From Nilaparvata lugens (Eukaryota > Arthropoda > Insecta > Hemiptera > Delphacidae): a DNA stretch of 64,000 nt. Both the position numbers and the translations under genes were made by a program. Below, piece after piece: positions 24,601 to 35,523 of this stretch (position 1 is its first letter; each line of letters opens with the position of its first letter). The stretch covers positions 22,334,707 to 22,398,706 of the forward strand of contig NC_052506.1 in assembly GCF_014356525.2 (NCBI RefSeq). Reading direction: 5' to 3'. The notes under the pieces are model-generated. The model did not search any database. It saw only the letters and a program-made list of their open reading frames with translations, and was not told the DNA's origin.

Positions 24601-26483
24601 TTCACGAGAGCTGATCAGAGAAGCCGTCTTTTTAAAAAAACTTCTATGATTGGTTCTCGTGAAATTAATCACGATTAAAATTTAACCGGTTATGTTATGC
24701 AACCAGGCCTTGACCCAGTTAAAACTTAACTTATATATATATTATATTAACTTTTTCGCGGAATTATATAAAAAACTATTATATAAAAAATTCGCGGAAG
24801 GATGAACATGCTAATATATCAACCGGGTACATCCGATAAGCAGTTTCACTTACTTGCTGACGTTTCGCCATTATAGCAAATGACATCATCGGAGCGCAGT
24901 TTTAGCTACACAGTGTAGCTGTGAGTAAATATAATTGAGTATTTATAATTCAGATTAAAATTTAACCGGTTCTTGTACAACCAGAACCAAGTGCTACAAT
25001 GGACATTACTTCCTCACACCATCGAATAAAAAGTTATCCTATTCTACAAAGAAACCTTGTTTTATATCTTCCAAAATATTTATATGAGAGAATGGGAGTA
25101 GGCTTAAAAATGTATTGATTTAAAAAAATGCTTTAAATGTTAGAGGGATCATGATTACTACTACGGTACTACATTTTATTGCTATTACAATCTATCAATT
25201 TCATAACTTTGAACAATTTAATAAACGAAATTTAGAAAGAGAAGTTTTAGGCTAGCGAATGTTTTGTTTTTAGAATATTTCAATGTTTGGTCCTAATAAA
25301 TGAATATGAATAAGATGTTTATAAAAAATAGTAGGTAGTGTAATTTTTCAACTTAACGGCAGGTATAGCCTACGTTTGTATTTGGTATCACCTTACATTA
25401 GACATGAATTTAGAGCCACCAGTGGATCGACAGAGAGCAGCCATTGGCGGCCAAAAAATATGATGGGAAAGTATGCTGGGAAATCAGTGGTACATCAGTT
25501 TTGGCTGCCTGGACCAGCCGTGTTGCCAAAATTTGATTGCTACCCGCGCAATAAGAACCAATGAGCCCCGACCCATACACTTAATTGATACTTACAACTT
25601 GATGTCGTTGCCAAAGACTCAAATTTCCAGATAGGCAGTGTCTGAATTTTCTGATTACAGTAAAATAACATGCATGGTTATTTGTGCTGTGGAGGTTCTT
25701 GATTCCCAAAAAGAGGTTCCTCAAACAAATCCTGCAGTGAATAGCCTCTCCAGGATTTTTCACTGAGGTACAGATAGACCAAGCGAGTCCCGTGTTTCAA
25801 GAATTTGTCTTGTAAGGCTGTTTTAAAATATTTTTGCCTGTGATGGGACGCTATTGTACTGTCACTGCCAGTCGACTTTGGGGCACCTCCAGTCTAGTGG
25901 CACGTCTCGTATTGTAGCTGTGTATACACTTTTTTGAATCTATTCCCGATTTTTCTTATTACATTATAACTTACAGACTTTTTGCATATACATGAGCGAG
26001 CACTCATGTAAAATAAATTACTTATTGATTTTACCCTGTGTATAGGTATCCCGAAATCACTAAATAGTGATCCCTGAAGCTGGAAAATATCATTATCCTT
26101 ACAGCGGGTGCAGACCCCACAGGAAAGGATCCGTACCGTAAGGCTACTCACTGTGTTCGTGTTGAAAACTATCATGCAAATAAAGACGATAACTTTTTAA
26201 GACGATGATATGAACTGGTCTCAAACTACTAAATTTATGATTCAAGCAACATAAATTTGTGTTTTCTGTATTGAAATACGCCAATGATCTGTATGAAAGC
26301 CAATGATCTGTACGGCTACCTATTGAGGTGAAATAGTACCGTAGTCAAATAGAACGAAGTAGCCTAGGCTAGTAGTTTACAACATACCTGCCTTTTCAAC
26401 AATAAATCAGTAATGTGGTCTTTTCCACATTTTCTTTTACCACTAAAAAGCAAAATGACTAAGGGTTTTGATTTTCTTTCCAT
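18517..26483 (-). CDS. PMVK: Phosphomevalonate kinase gene, four exons
   Basis: Animal-type phosphomevalonate kinase, which phosphorylates mevalonate 5-phosphate to the diphosphate using ATP in the mevalonate pathway. In insects this feeds juvenile hormone and other isoprenoid synthesis. Coding exons on the minus strand are 26483-26388, 23700-23492, 20570-20418 and 18647-18517, about 195 residues, close to the ~192 of human PMVK. The order matches the family: P-loop LLFSGKRKCGKD, then MVRLSAPIK, YKENHRKAMVEWSEQ, YGYFCRAAV, IWIVSDTRR, QKRGWTFVDG, VDNAETECDLD and a short C-terminal helix. All introns have GT/AG borders. Exons 2/3 and 3/4 join in phase, but exons 1/2 do not, so a microexon, unusual splice site or sequence error is likely there. 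The introns hold a LINE tail, a non-LTR fragment and MITEs. Confidence 0.93.
18648..20087. other. PMVK intron 3, no recognised element
   Basis: AT-rich intron sequence (intron 3 is 18648-20417). Apart from the MITE starting at 20088 I see no gene or repeat structure that I can support. A 61-codon minus-strand frame at 18929-19114 is low complexity and looks accidental. Confidence 0.5.
20088..20383. mobile_element. MITE with TGGCCACTAACGG ends, copy 1
   Basis: Terminal inverted repeats AAG(G)CTGGCCACTAACGG enclose ~296 bp with CATGCATG just inside both ends. It lies in PMVK intron 3. The same terminal sequence, slightly changed, bounds the element at 59550-59896. No clear target duplication is visible. 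Confidence 0.8.
20418..20570 (-). CDS. PMVK: PMVK exon 3
   Basis: Acceptor TTTTGCAG and donor GTAACT. The exon reads HEKKIWIVSDTRRRTDLKW, then FRDNYDKNSIKTIRIVSS and DDVRQKRGWTFVD. The Arg pair after SDT and the RGW segment are family-conserved positions. Both ends are split codons that fit exons 2 and 4. Confidence 0.95.
20571..21171. other. PMVK intron 2, low-information stretch
   Basis: AT-rich intron sequence in which no gene, RNA or repeat element could be recognised. Confidence 0.5.
21172..21396 (+). pseudogene. 3' tail of a LINE
   Basis: A short open frame reads DEFAQRVGDNMWPTTARD and then RRRWQTIMDNL, stop at 21265-21267. This is the style of the C-terminus of insect LINE ORF2 proteins. 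It is followed by ~100 bp of 3' UTR, AATAAA at 21365-21370 and an ATT microsatellite tail. Everything upstream is truncated. It is inserted antisense in PMVK intron 2. Confidence 0.65.
21400..22370. other. PMVK intron 2, unresolved AT-rich repeat-like DNA
   Basis: The stretch 21590-21970, between GGTGTAACAACCGGAGACC and GCAGTTACACCTTTCGTGG, has short imperfect inverted ends (GGTGTAAC / GTTACACC) and could be an old transposon. I cannot assign a family, and no coding potential is seen. Confidence 0.35.
22374..23430 (+). pseudogene. 3' fragment of a second non-LTR retrotransposon
   Basis: Frameshifted remnants of the RT C-terminal region. These include RVEYVDKFKALNMVRNRLPR and, after frame changes, a Cys/His knuckle of the type CSMCNLRQREDIKHFLGVCP, followed by the frame ending ASVRHDLIREFNY. 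The pattern CxxC...HFxxxCP is typical of the end of insect non-LTR ORF2 proteins. AATAAA at 23408-23413 and TTCAATTCAA end the element. It is inserted antisense to PMVK, and its tail ends about 60 bp inside intron 2 from the exon 2 donor. Confidence 0.75.
23492..23700 (-). CDS. PMVK: PMVK exon 2
   Basis: Acceptor TTTGCAG, then A|CTG ATG CCG. The translation includes LMPENAAMVRLSAPIKHHW, NNLDVEQLLGSGDYKENH and YGYFCRAAVRMIDD, ending before GTGAGA. The open frame continues past the donor, so the exon end is set by the GT site and by homology (the next residues should be IWIVSDTRR). Confidence 0.93.
23701..24533. other. PMVK intron 1, proximal part
   Basis: Mostly AT-rich. A more GC-balanced segment at 23960-24250 has short protein-like runs in several frames, but no frame is open long enough to support a gene. 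It may be a worn transposon. Confidence 0.35.
24534..24732. mobile_element. MITE with perfect 25-bp inverted ends
   Basis: The first 25 bp (AAGTTAAGTTTTAACTGGGT plus CAAGG) are the exact reverse complement of the last 25. Inside are inverted copies of GGTTAAATTTTAATCGTGAT. The core belongs to the GGTTGCACAA/GCCGGTTAAATTTTAATC family also seen at 39992-40132 and 48066-48212. It lies in PMVK intron 1. Confidence 0.85.
24733..26387. other. PMVK intron 1, distal part
   Basis: No recognised element. Short frames at 25376-25564 (plus) and 25894-26175 (minus, 93 codons, Cys-rich) do not resemble known families and have no supporting context. Confidence 0.4.
26388..26483 (-). CDS. PMVK: PMVK exon 1 (start and P-loop)
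   Basis: ATG at 26483-26481, reading MERKSKPLVILLFSGK and then RKCGKDHITDLLLKRQ, followed by the donor GTATGT. The nucleotide-binding loop GKRKCGKD matches the family signature GKRKSGKD. I chose this ATG because the hydrophobic strand before the loop begins only a few residues later, as in other animals. The exon ends in phase 0, whereas exon 2 starts with one base of a split codon. Confidence 0.88.
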
Positions 26484-26615
26484 TTTTCTGAATGAGCTTA
26501 ATGGTTAAGAGTAATTTATATATAAATAGGTTAATTTCTCAACAGGTTATGTAGTAAATATCTTGTAAACAATCTTGATGATCGATCAATGTCTAGTATC
26601 GAGCATCTATACAAG

Positions 26616-26678
26616 TATCGATTATTATTATCGATGTTTAAAATTTGTCGTCAATAAAACGATACTCTCGCTATCGAT
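26616..26678. promoter_or_regulatory. Three TATCGAT motifs upstream of PMVK
   Basis: TATCGAT occurs at 26616-26622, 26629-26635 and 26672-26678, 130-195 bp upstream of the PMVK start codon. In Drosophila, the related DREF site TATCGATA marks core promoters of housekeeping genes. Here the eighth base is T or G, so these would be imperfect sites. Function is inferred from position only. Confidence 0.35.
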
Positions 26679-26727
26679 GTTTTTTGCCCGTTTCAATCAT
26701 TTTTAAATTATTACAAACTTCTATATA

Positions 26728-27180
26728 GTCCAGGCAATGAATGCTCATGAAAGGGTACGGTACGGTACCTAAGGAAGGAAAAGTTTAGAAGATATTTTTG
26801 ACACCGCAGTTCTGTTTAGGGTAGTAAGGAGGCAAACATATCAAAAGTACCCACCCCTACCAATCACTGTCTTAAGGGGTTGGGGGTGGTTCAAAAGTAC
26901 TGTACCATTTTTTGGATCTCGCATATAACTCGAAAACCATGCATCTTACGGATATAACTGTTTTATAGAAAATTGAAGCTTACATAAATTCCTACAATAT
27001 TCATCTCACAACCTTTTCTACTGTACCTATTATCTCCTATAGTGTTTGAGATATACGCTCTTGAAGGTGTGATATTTAAAAAAACACGATTGCTTCTAAT
27101 TTTTTGCTATTTTTCCTCTTATAGCTTCTTAAGAAACGATGGAAAAAATCCATGCTGATTATGAGCTTATAGAGCATCAG
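26728..27180. repeat. Hairpin-module repeat family, copy 1
   Basis: Starts AGTCCAGGCAATGAATGCTC. It contains CATATCAAAAGTACCCACCCCT, facing AGGGGTTGGGGGTGG across a short loop, then a degenerate ~280-bp segment. The same order occurs at 38608-39500 and 42836-43620, and each of those contains two such hairpin modules in tandem. Confidence 0.6.
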
Positions 27181-28562
27181 ATTCTCTTCAATTCGATTTA
27201 TAATTTTACAGTTTTACTTATTTCCCTACGACTCTGTTGCAGCGGCAGATTTACGGTACCATATTATTTTTTAGTGTTGAGTGTAAAATCTTCAGTTTTG
27301 CAACAATACTGTAGACCAATTATTGACAAATAAGGAATTTGGAGGGAGTGTTTTCAGCACAATTTTTGACTTTGCAGCTTTGTTGGGACTAGTCAGGAGG
27401 AGAAATAATATCAAAAGTCCCATCCCTACCCCATGTGCTGAAGGGATGAGGGTGGTTTAAATGTTGCATTCTTTAGACATCTATGAAAAGTTTGATTTTA
27501 GATTACCGTACCAATTATCAGGCAGATTATTAAATTATCAGATACAATTTAAACGAAAAATTTCAAGTGGAAAAGATTCAGCATAAAATCTCTATAATGA
27601 CCAGTTTAACAGTTTCACCTAAAAATTGAAAATAAACTCGAAATTCGAGAAAATGTGATTATTCAAATGCAAAATTAATGAGAGAGATTCTATTTAATCA
27701 TTATTCACTGGAAGAAACAGCAGAATAATTCTAAACTATTATTATTGATCTCGTCAGATGATCAATTTTAAATTATATCATAACGGCAAAGAAATTTGTG
27801 TGAGTTCCCACACCACATTTTTTTATATTGTGAGTAATTGTATATGACTAGCAGGGCACCCGTGATTCTCTTCAATTCGATTTATAATTTTACAGTTTTA
27901 CTTATTTCCCTACGACTCTGTTGCAGCGGCAGATTTACGGTACCATATTATTTTTTAGTGTTGAGTGTAAAATCTTCAGTTTTGCAACAATACTGTAGAC
28001 CAATTATTGACAAATAAGGAATTTGGAGGGAGTGTTTTCAGCACAATTTTTGACTTTGCAGCTTTGTTGGGACTAGTCAGGAGGAGAAATAATATCAAAA
28101 GTCCCATCCCTACCCCATGTGCTGAAGGGATGAGGGTGGTTTAAATGTTGCATTCTTTAGCTTTTTGCTCCGCCACATCTATGAAAAGTTTGATTTTAGA
28201 TTACCGTACCAATTATCAGGCAGATTATTAAATTATCAGATACAATTTAAACGAAAAATTTCAAGTGGAAAAGATTCAGCATAAAATCTCTATAATGACC
28301 AGTTTAACAGTTTCACCTAAAAATTGAAAATAAACTCGAAATTCGAGAAAATGTGATTATTCAAATGCAAAATTAATGAGAGAGATTCTATTTAAATCAT
28401 TATTCACTGGAAGAAACAGCAGAATAATTCTAAACTATTATTATGATCTCGTCAGATGATCAATTTTAAATTATATCATAACGGCAAAGAAATTTGTGTG
28501 AGTTCCCACACCACATTTTTTTTATATTGTGAGTAATTGTATATGACTAGCAGGGCACCCGT
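27181..28562. repeat. Recent 684-bp tandem duplication
   Basis: 27181-27864 and 27865-28562 are almost identical. Unit 2 differs mainly by ~14 inserted bases (CTTTTTGCTCCGCC near 28160) and single-base changes. Each unit contains one hairpin module (CATCCCTACCCCATGTGCTG ... AGGGATGAGGGTGG) and ends with GACTAGCAGGGCACCCGTG. Confidence 0.92.
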
Positions 28563-28727
28563 GCTTCGCTACGGGAATTGAAAGGTAATAATAATTATTT
28601 TTTTGAAACATTTATAATCTAAATTATACCAAAATTGTTATAATCGTTTTTGAGATTATTAGGCCACAACTTGGCATGCAAATTATTGAGTCAAATCATT
28701 CGTATAATAGATTGAAGTATTGGAAGT

Positions 28728-31030
28728 GCTCTGTAGAATAGACGTAGTTGCAGCGAATTTTGTAGAATATTGGGCGGGGCTTAAGAGTTGACCTCGACTT
28801 TAATAGTTGACATCGGCAATAATATTTCCCGTTGACAGTTATCAAATTAGCAGTGATCATGTTATTCTTGTTTTTGCTTGATGCAATTGAAGATTAAATT
28901 CCAAATTGAGTTAATTCGAAATCTGATGACTCTGGTATCCATGGATCACTTGCTTATTCTGGAATTTTGGGCATAGCCTGTCGCTTACTTTTCGTTTCAC
29001 TTATCCAAAAGTGTAAAAGCAGTCAATCCACTGATTCTTTCTTCCATGGAAGTCCATTAATACATAAGAGTCCATTCATAATATCGTTAGTATAACATTT
29101 ATTGTGGCTGATTTCTCATGTCCTAAACTTTACTATCATAAATATGAAAGTGGGATCATTTTAATGTGAATTTGTATAAATCTGAATAGAGTTTATTCAA
29201 TCACTTTGATTATTGACTACCATTATATGATTTCTTTCTTTGATCTTAGCTTGAAACCAGAAGCTTAGGTATGAAAATTTGGATGTAAACTATATCATGT
29301 AACTCAATTTAATTTCTATCTAAATTGACAACTTTAGTATCTATTTGTGATCTATCAATATCAATAGGTTTGTCTTGTGTCATGTAATGACATCATGGAA
29401 GAAAATAGGAGCAGCTGATGGAATATTATAGTTTTCTCCATTTAGTTTTTAGCTGATTTTGAAAGATGAAAATATCAGGCCCTGTAGCACAAAAGCCTGT
29501 TCAATTTCAATCAGGATTAAATTTCATGTGAATTAATCAGAGCAGAGTTTTTTTTTTAATAGAAGGCTTCTCTGATTGATTCTTGTGGTATTCAGTCCGG
29601 ATTACGAATTAACAGACAGTGTGACTGGCTCTCTCAAGGCCATGGCTGCGTACAAACATAGAGCAACAGAGGAACCAATACAACAGAAGCTGAAGAAATT
29701 AGTTGCATTTTTATCACCTTACAATGAACATTACATTCAACTACCATATGTTTGGAGAGATCGATTATAAATTTATTTTGCTATCATCCGGTTACTTACT
29801 GAACCTATTATACCAGATGTTCCAAGAATACTGCAATGTTTTAAAATAAGGTCGCCAAATTTGGTAACTCAACTACAGCTATTATAATCTTTTTCATTTG
29901 CTCACAATCTCTTATGTTTTCAACAGACTATGGAAAACTTTTTTTCTGATCAGCTGCTACTTGAGGGACCAATAATCCTTTCTCAAGGAACTTCAGCAAA
30001 TTTTCCCAGAGTTGAGACCTGTTCCAAAATAATGTTTTTTGTCGCAAACCCACAATATTCCTGATTTAATCAAAATCGTTAGAGCCGTTTTCGATATCCG
30101 TCCGACATACATACATATCCACAAATACACATATTCAAACAGAAATTGCTTACTAAGTATAATTGACTTCAATGATTATGATTTCATTCAATGAGAGCTT
30201 ATTTCACATAATAATAACAGCTGGCAGCAAAAGCAAAAATGTCAAACATTATTGAAACTGAAACAGCAGCGATCATCAACATTATATTCATCTGATCTAA
30301 AGTAACCAAATCATAGTAAGATTCACATCAATGTGTCAGCATTGTTTGAATGGGGAGCATTGATGCTATTAATGAGGAATACTGACAGTCAACGAACTGT
30401 TATGCATATTCTCCAATATTTTAACGAAAGCTACCTTCTATTTTCTTTGGTAAAACAATCAATGTTTGAGAATAATATTGATGCAGGGGAAAAGCGCCTT
30501 ACTTCTATGGAAGATATTAATTTCTACATTTTTAGGAAAAGAAACAACAGCTATTTGGCCATTTTAATAATTAACCCCTTTCTTTAGCCAAGTTAAATTT
30601 TAGCCGAATTTCCTCATTCTTTGCAAACAGATTCCACAACGGACACTTCTGAAGTTTTAAAAATACCATCAGTATATCATACTGAATTATTAGAATTTCA
30701 TCGAAATTGTTTAAGCAGTTAACAACTGGAAATAAGTTGCCAGTTAACGACTGTTTAGAAGAGGTACTCTCTCTAGATTATAGATCTAAAATAACATATG
30801 ATATGGACATTTCTATTATAATTAAGAGATTGGGAGAAGAAGAATATACATGCTAAAAGACAAAATTAAAACCCTACCACCCTTAGATTTGAAATACCGC
30901 CAAAAGATTTCTTAGTGAGCACCTAGGACGTTTAAGGAAGCTGTATTCCAAGTTTTGTTGCAATCCATCTAGTAGTTTTCCAGAAATCGTGATCAGTGAG
31001 TGAGTGAGATAAATTTTATAAGTATAGATA
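28728..31030. repeat. Left arm of a large inverted duplication
   Basis: About 2.3 kb that recurs in inverted orientation at 40488-42834 with high but imperfect identity. The outer end is near CTCTGTAGAATAGACG (28730) and the inner end near GTGATCAGTGAGTGAGTGAG (30990-31020). It contains a worn copy of the GGTTGCAC family near 29475-29600. A short frame at 29580-29770 reads SPDYELTDSVTGSLKAMAAY and then KHRATEEPIQQKLKKLVAFL. It is probably a mobile element or captured fragment; I cannot name it. Confidence 0.85.
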
Positions 31031-32039
31031 AATCAGCTCTGTTTTGCGTATTGTACTCATGTATATAGGCTACAGTATTGAATTTTGGTCCACGCTAGAA
31101 GTATTTTACTTTAATGATTGTTGAAGTATGGGGAAAATTCCAAAAAAGTAATTCTCCAATTTGGAAGGGGTATAACAAGAATATAGAATTTTATATTAAA
31201 TAAAAAAAATCATTATTTCTGAAGAAAGATACTTTTTTCTAAAACGCACCTACACATTACAATAGATTATGATAAGAATTATTTTGAAATTAACATTCTA
31301 AATTTAAAAATTTGTAATTATTTTTGAACCAAAAATATTTCGTCAGCACGACGAATCATAGCCTCTTTTGGACTTATTTAATTTCAATCAAAATCCGGGA
31401 ATGTAATAGTACGGTAAGGGCCTGTTTATCCATTTCCAATCATTTCATGATTATGTACTTTTGTCTCTGTTGGATAGGTAAATGAATAAAACATATTTCA
31501 TTGATCAATGCAGAGATTTTTCACATTAATGTCCATTTTTTGTCTGTTCTCTATCCTTTGAATCCTTATTTATGAGGTTTGGGTATACGTTTTAGATAAA
31601 AAAAAAGTAACTGTAACTGATTATTATGCTACTGAAATATCCCCTTTAAATTGTAAAATAACTTTTTGTTTTTTGTCATAATTATCGTTCACTTTTTTAC
31701 TAGGTGTTCATTACTTATCTGCTCTCTCAACGATATTCACATGAAATAATATTATCCGTTTATATCTGTTTTAGTACACTCATAGTTATGAGGTTGCCAC
31801 AAATTTATAAAATTTGAAGAAAATTGTCTAATTTTCCGCCAATTATACAATCATCTCTGCAACAAATCATTAAATTGGTTCCATGTTTACCGGAACATTT
31901 TTCCTTTATTCTAATGTAAGTAAACCACCCATATTAAGTTTGTCGAACCATTTCAGGAACACTCTTTATAGGGTAAGGTGCCCGCTGAGCATTATGATAA
32001 AAAAACTGTGTGTTGAAAAAACTAAAACTAAAGTCTTAC
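31031..32039. other. Intergenic AT-rich stretch
   Basis: Between PMVK and COPS9. I see no gene, RNA or clear repeat structure. Confidence 0.5.
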
Positions 32040-32228
32040 CTTTCGGAATATTTCAAGCATAGGGAAAATATGAAGTATATTTTCACATTGTTTTTTCTGG
32101 TCGAACCCTGGACTGGACTTGAAGCTTCACTTGATCCTGGTTCCACCTGCTCTTGAACCGGTGAGAGTTCAAAATCTGCCTCGTTATGGATCAAACTCTC
32201 AATAATACGAATGCTAAATCCCCTTGGT
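32040..32228 (-). other. Exon-like open segment of unknown origin
   Basis: Bounded by a possible acceptor (CTCTCACAG) and donor (GTAAGA), this 189-nt segment is open in one frame. It reads RPRGFSIRIIESLIHNEADF, then ELSPVQEQVEPGSSEASSP; the last ~20 residues look less protein-like. I do not recognise it. It could be an exon of an unplaced minus-strand gene or a captured fragment. Confidence 0.25.
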
Positions 32229-32924
32229 CTGTGAGAGTTTTTCGTATTACCGTATTAAAAATTAGTCCCAAAACCGTAACAACTTTAAACTACCACAAAG
32301 TAAAAAGGGAAAATAAAAGAACTCTTCCTTCTCTGTGAGAACTACCTATCAATAGCTGACACACACTTTTACCACAAAATTGCACTGCACTGTCCCAAAA
32401 ACTTATGAAATATAAAGTTACCATTAATACCGAGCTTATTAAACTGAACTGGATTCCTAATAAATGTCTGTGCAATTTCAATAACTTTGCTGACTCCTTC
32501 AGAATTATTAGTTTTCAGCTAGTTTCACAAAATCCTAATAAAATGTTTGGTTTCATATGAATCAGCAGTAGTCGAAAGGCAATGACCGCAAAAGGTGAAT
32601 GGTTTGCACTTTGATTCTTCTCTCTAGTGCGTAGTTCGTTTCAATTCATACTGTATTTAGAATTTTACCAAAATAATGTTGATTGCATCAGATTACATTA
32701 TAGCCTGCTCGTACTGTATTTCAAATTTTACAGAAAAATACTGAACTAATTTCTCAGGTTGAATTCTTCAAAAATTTCTGTTAAAAATTTTTATGATACT
32801 GTATCAACTTGTATCAAGTTTACTGTATCAAGTCTCAACTTGAGGATGAGGTTGTTGGTGTATTTTGATATTACTTTCCTTGTCCTATTACAATAGGTAA
32901 GGAAAGTATTGCTTTCCAAACAAA

Positions 32925-33390
32925 ATTAAGGTACCCCAATTTCCAAATTTCTATACGTTTCAAGGTCCCCTGAGTCCAAAAAAGTGGTTTTTGCGTATTG
33001 GTCTGTATGTGTGTATGTATGTCTGTGTACACGATATCTCGTCTGCCAATTAACAGAATTACTTGAAATTTGGAACTTAAGGTCCTTACACTGTAAAGAT
33101 TCGACACGAACAATTTCGATCAAATGCAATTCAATATGGCGGCTAGAATGATGTCAAAAACAGGGGTTTTCGCGATTTTCTCAAGAAATGCTCCATCGAT
33201 TTTAATTCAATTTATACCTAAAATAGTCATTGATAATCTGTATGAACTGCCACAAGTCCCATATCTGTAAAAATGTCAGGAGCGGAGCCCTATGCGAAAT
33301 CTACGCAGAGTTTGATTATAGATTTCCAATTATCAGGCTTCAGATACAATTTAAAAGAAACATTTCAAGTGGAAAAGATTGAGCATGGAA
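32925..33390 (+). repeat. Dispersed repeat (AATTAAGGTACCCC family), copy 1
   Basis: Begins near AAATTAAGGTACCCCAATTTC. Inner landmarks are TGTGTACACGATATCTCG, GATCAAATGCAATTCAA and ATACCTAAAATAGTCATTG, and it ends near TATCAGGCTTCAGATACAAT. An inverted copy with the same landmarks lies at 44670-45112. The TGTGTG tract is internal. It is non-coding as far as I can see. Confidence 0.75.
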
Positions 33391-33399
33391 ATATCTACA

Positions 33400-34660
33400 A
33401 TTAATCTCCAGTAACATTTCCACCTAATATTGAAATAAGCTCGAAATTTGAGAAAATGTGATTATTCAAATGCAAACTTAATGAGAGAGGCAACTGTTGA
33501 TTCCAATGTACAGTACCTAGACTTTGAACAGCTGGAGTCAGGAAATTGGCTTTCTGAAACGGGGCGTAGTCGTAGTCAAAGTAACGTTTAAGTTAAATTT
33601 CGAAAAACTGGAAAATTGAACACAAAATAAAATAAAGAGAAAATAGTGTAAAGTTTAAGCTATTTTGAATTATTTAGGAATGTTTCTTTTCGTCAAGGAA
33701 AAATGTTTCCAATATAGAAATGAGAAAATGAAGATTTATTTTGCTGCAACTTACTGCGACTACACCCCCCGTTTTGGAAAGCCAATTTTCTGACTGCAGC
33801 TGTTTAAAGTCTAGAACATAGCTGAATCCCGAGCTCGGAAACCGGCCCTTAAAGGTGAAGTTTTTCTATTATTATCAAATAATTTACAGACACCGTGATT
33901 TTTTAATGTCTTTAATTAAGGCCTATAATGTTATAGAATAGGTAAAATATCAGGAGATCTATAAATTTAACAAGGTCCATGGATATCCATATTTTTCTGG
34001 ACCCTCGTTTCTGTTCGTGAAAGGCTAGTCATAGTCCTATGATTGTAAATAATTATTTAGATACATGGATGTTCATTTTCTGGGTCGACTACTGTATTAG
34101 GCATGTCTCAGGTATTGGTCTCTTTAGAATAAAATCTTTATTCGTGAGATATCGTATACGGTTTTCATGAAATCAAAAATTATTTAGAAATCGGTAGCGA
34201 ATACTTGGGACATCAAGGAGCGAGTAGAACCACAAAATTGTCCATATCTACTGAACCTATGTTTTCATTTTTAATTTTATAATGTGATAAAATATATCAT
34301 ATGCCTGAGTTTGTCACTTCATTCATTTTTTGGTACCAAGATCAACCAAATCTGACCACACATTCAGAATTCGAAAAAATGCATGATGAAAAGTCCATTA
34401 ATTTTATTTAGTAAAACCTTATCGCTTGAACATAGGAATCGTAGAAGCCAAATTTGGCGCATCTAGCTACTATACAGAGTGAATTACATGAAAGGTACAA
34501 TTCTTTAGCGCGGCTAGTCATCGCGGCTGGTGCATTCTTATAAATTCCTTAGATTTTAGGAATAGTAAAAGCAATATAGTCAACACACTAATTCATACAA
34601 TGTGAAAATCTTAATGAATTTATAGGTTGTGCTTGAGTCGTCACTAAAGTGGGGTCCATA
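33400..34660. other. Intergenic stretch with one imperfect inverted pair
   Basis: 33500-33830 contains inverted copies of GGAAATTGGCTTTCTGAAAC (33540) and GTTTTGGAAAGCCAATTTTC (33770), the ends of a small old element. The remainder shows nothing I can name. Confidence 0.4.
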
Positions 34661-34662
34661 TT

Positions 34663-34878
34663 AAGCTGCGTTACACCAAACTTACTAACAACATGTTAAT
34701 AACTTAATCCTTATACATTCTATTAGATTGAAAATAACTTATCATACACCTGATGATCATATGTGTTTGTCAAGTTCCGTTGGATCTAATAGAATCTATT
34801 AATATTATTAATCTATTAATCTTCATAACAAAAGTAAATAATTAACAATATGTTAATAACTTTGATGTAAACGCGGCT
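34663..34878. mobile_element. MITE with AAGC(T/C)GCGTT ends
   Basis: The left end AAGCTGCGTTACACCAAACT and the right end (reverse complement AAGCCGCGTTTACATCAAAG) are imperfect inverted repeats. Inner inverted copies of TATGTTAATAACTT-like sequence support a palindromic element of ~216 bp. Confidence 0.7.
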
Positions 34879-34879
34879 T

Positions 34880-35219
34880 TAGTCAAGTTTACTTGCATTC
34901 AAGTTTTTTAACGTTTATGTTGGATAGGCGATTTTAAAAACTTCAAGTCAAGTTTTCATAACCTCAGAATTAATTATTGAAGAATCTAACAAGTCTCAAA
35001 GTTTTACTTTTAACTACTGTTTTTATATCATTTTCTCATTTGTAGGTTGGATAGTACCTTCAAGATACAAGATGAATACAAAAGTCAAACATGTTTAATA
35101 TCTACAAAACTTGAAGAAGGGTCTACATTGATATAGTGTTCTGTTCTTGAAAACTTTGATTTCAAGTTAGCAAAATACATTCATTTTAAACAAAACTTGA
35201 ACTCAAGTAAACTTGACTA
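34880..35219. mobile_element. MITE with TAGTCAAGTTTACTTG ends
   Basis: Perfect 16-bp terminal inverted repeats TAGTCAAGTTTACTTG bound 340 bp. They are followed inward by AAGTTTT on both sides. It abuts the preceding MITE with only one base between. Confidence 0.8.
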
Positions 35220-35393
35220 ATGTTGGCTAAACGCCATTTAAGGAATTGCACCTGAAGCTGCAAACATACAATTTTTAAACGGCCATATCTCCTGATCGGT
35301 AGAGAATTTTGCAAATGTGATTGCCGATTTGTGTTTTTTGCATCGAGGAGCATAAGTATACAAAGTTTCAGGCATTTTTAGATTTTTAAATCA

Positions 35394-35523
35394 CAACACG
35401 AAGCGGTTTCCAGACGCAGGGCAGGAAGCTCTCCCCATTGGCTAATCAGGTTGGCGTTCGGGAATCAGCTGATTATCAGCCAATCGGAGAGCATCCTGCC
35501 CAGCCGACTCGTCTGAAAAACGT
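35394..35523. mobile_element. Short palindromic MITE
   Basis: Imperfect inverted arms, CACAACACGAAGCGGTTTCC... and ...AACGTTTTGTGTGG, with CTCTCC...ATTGGCT facing AGCCAATCGGAGAG around the centre. It is related to the core of the element at 55258-55561, which has the same AAGCTCTCCGATTGGCTGATTC text. Confidence 0.65.
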
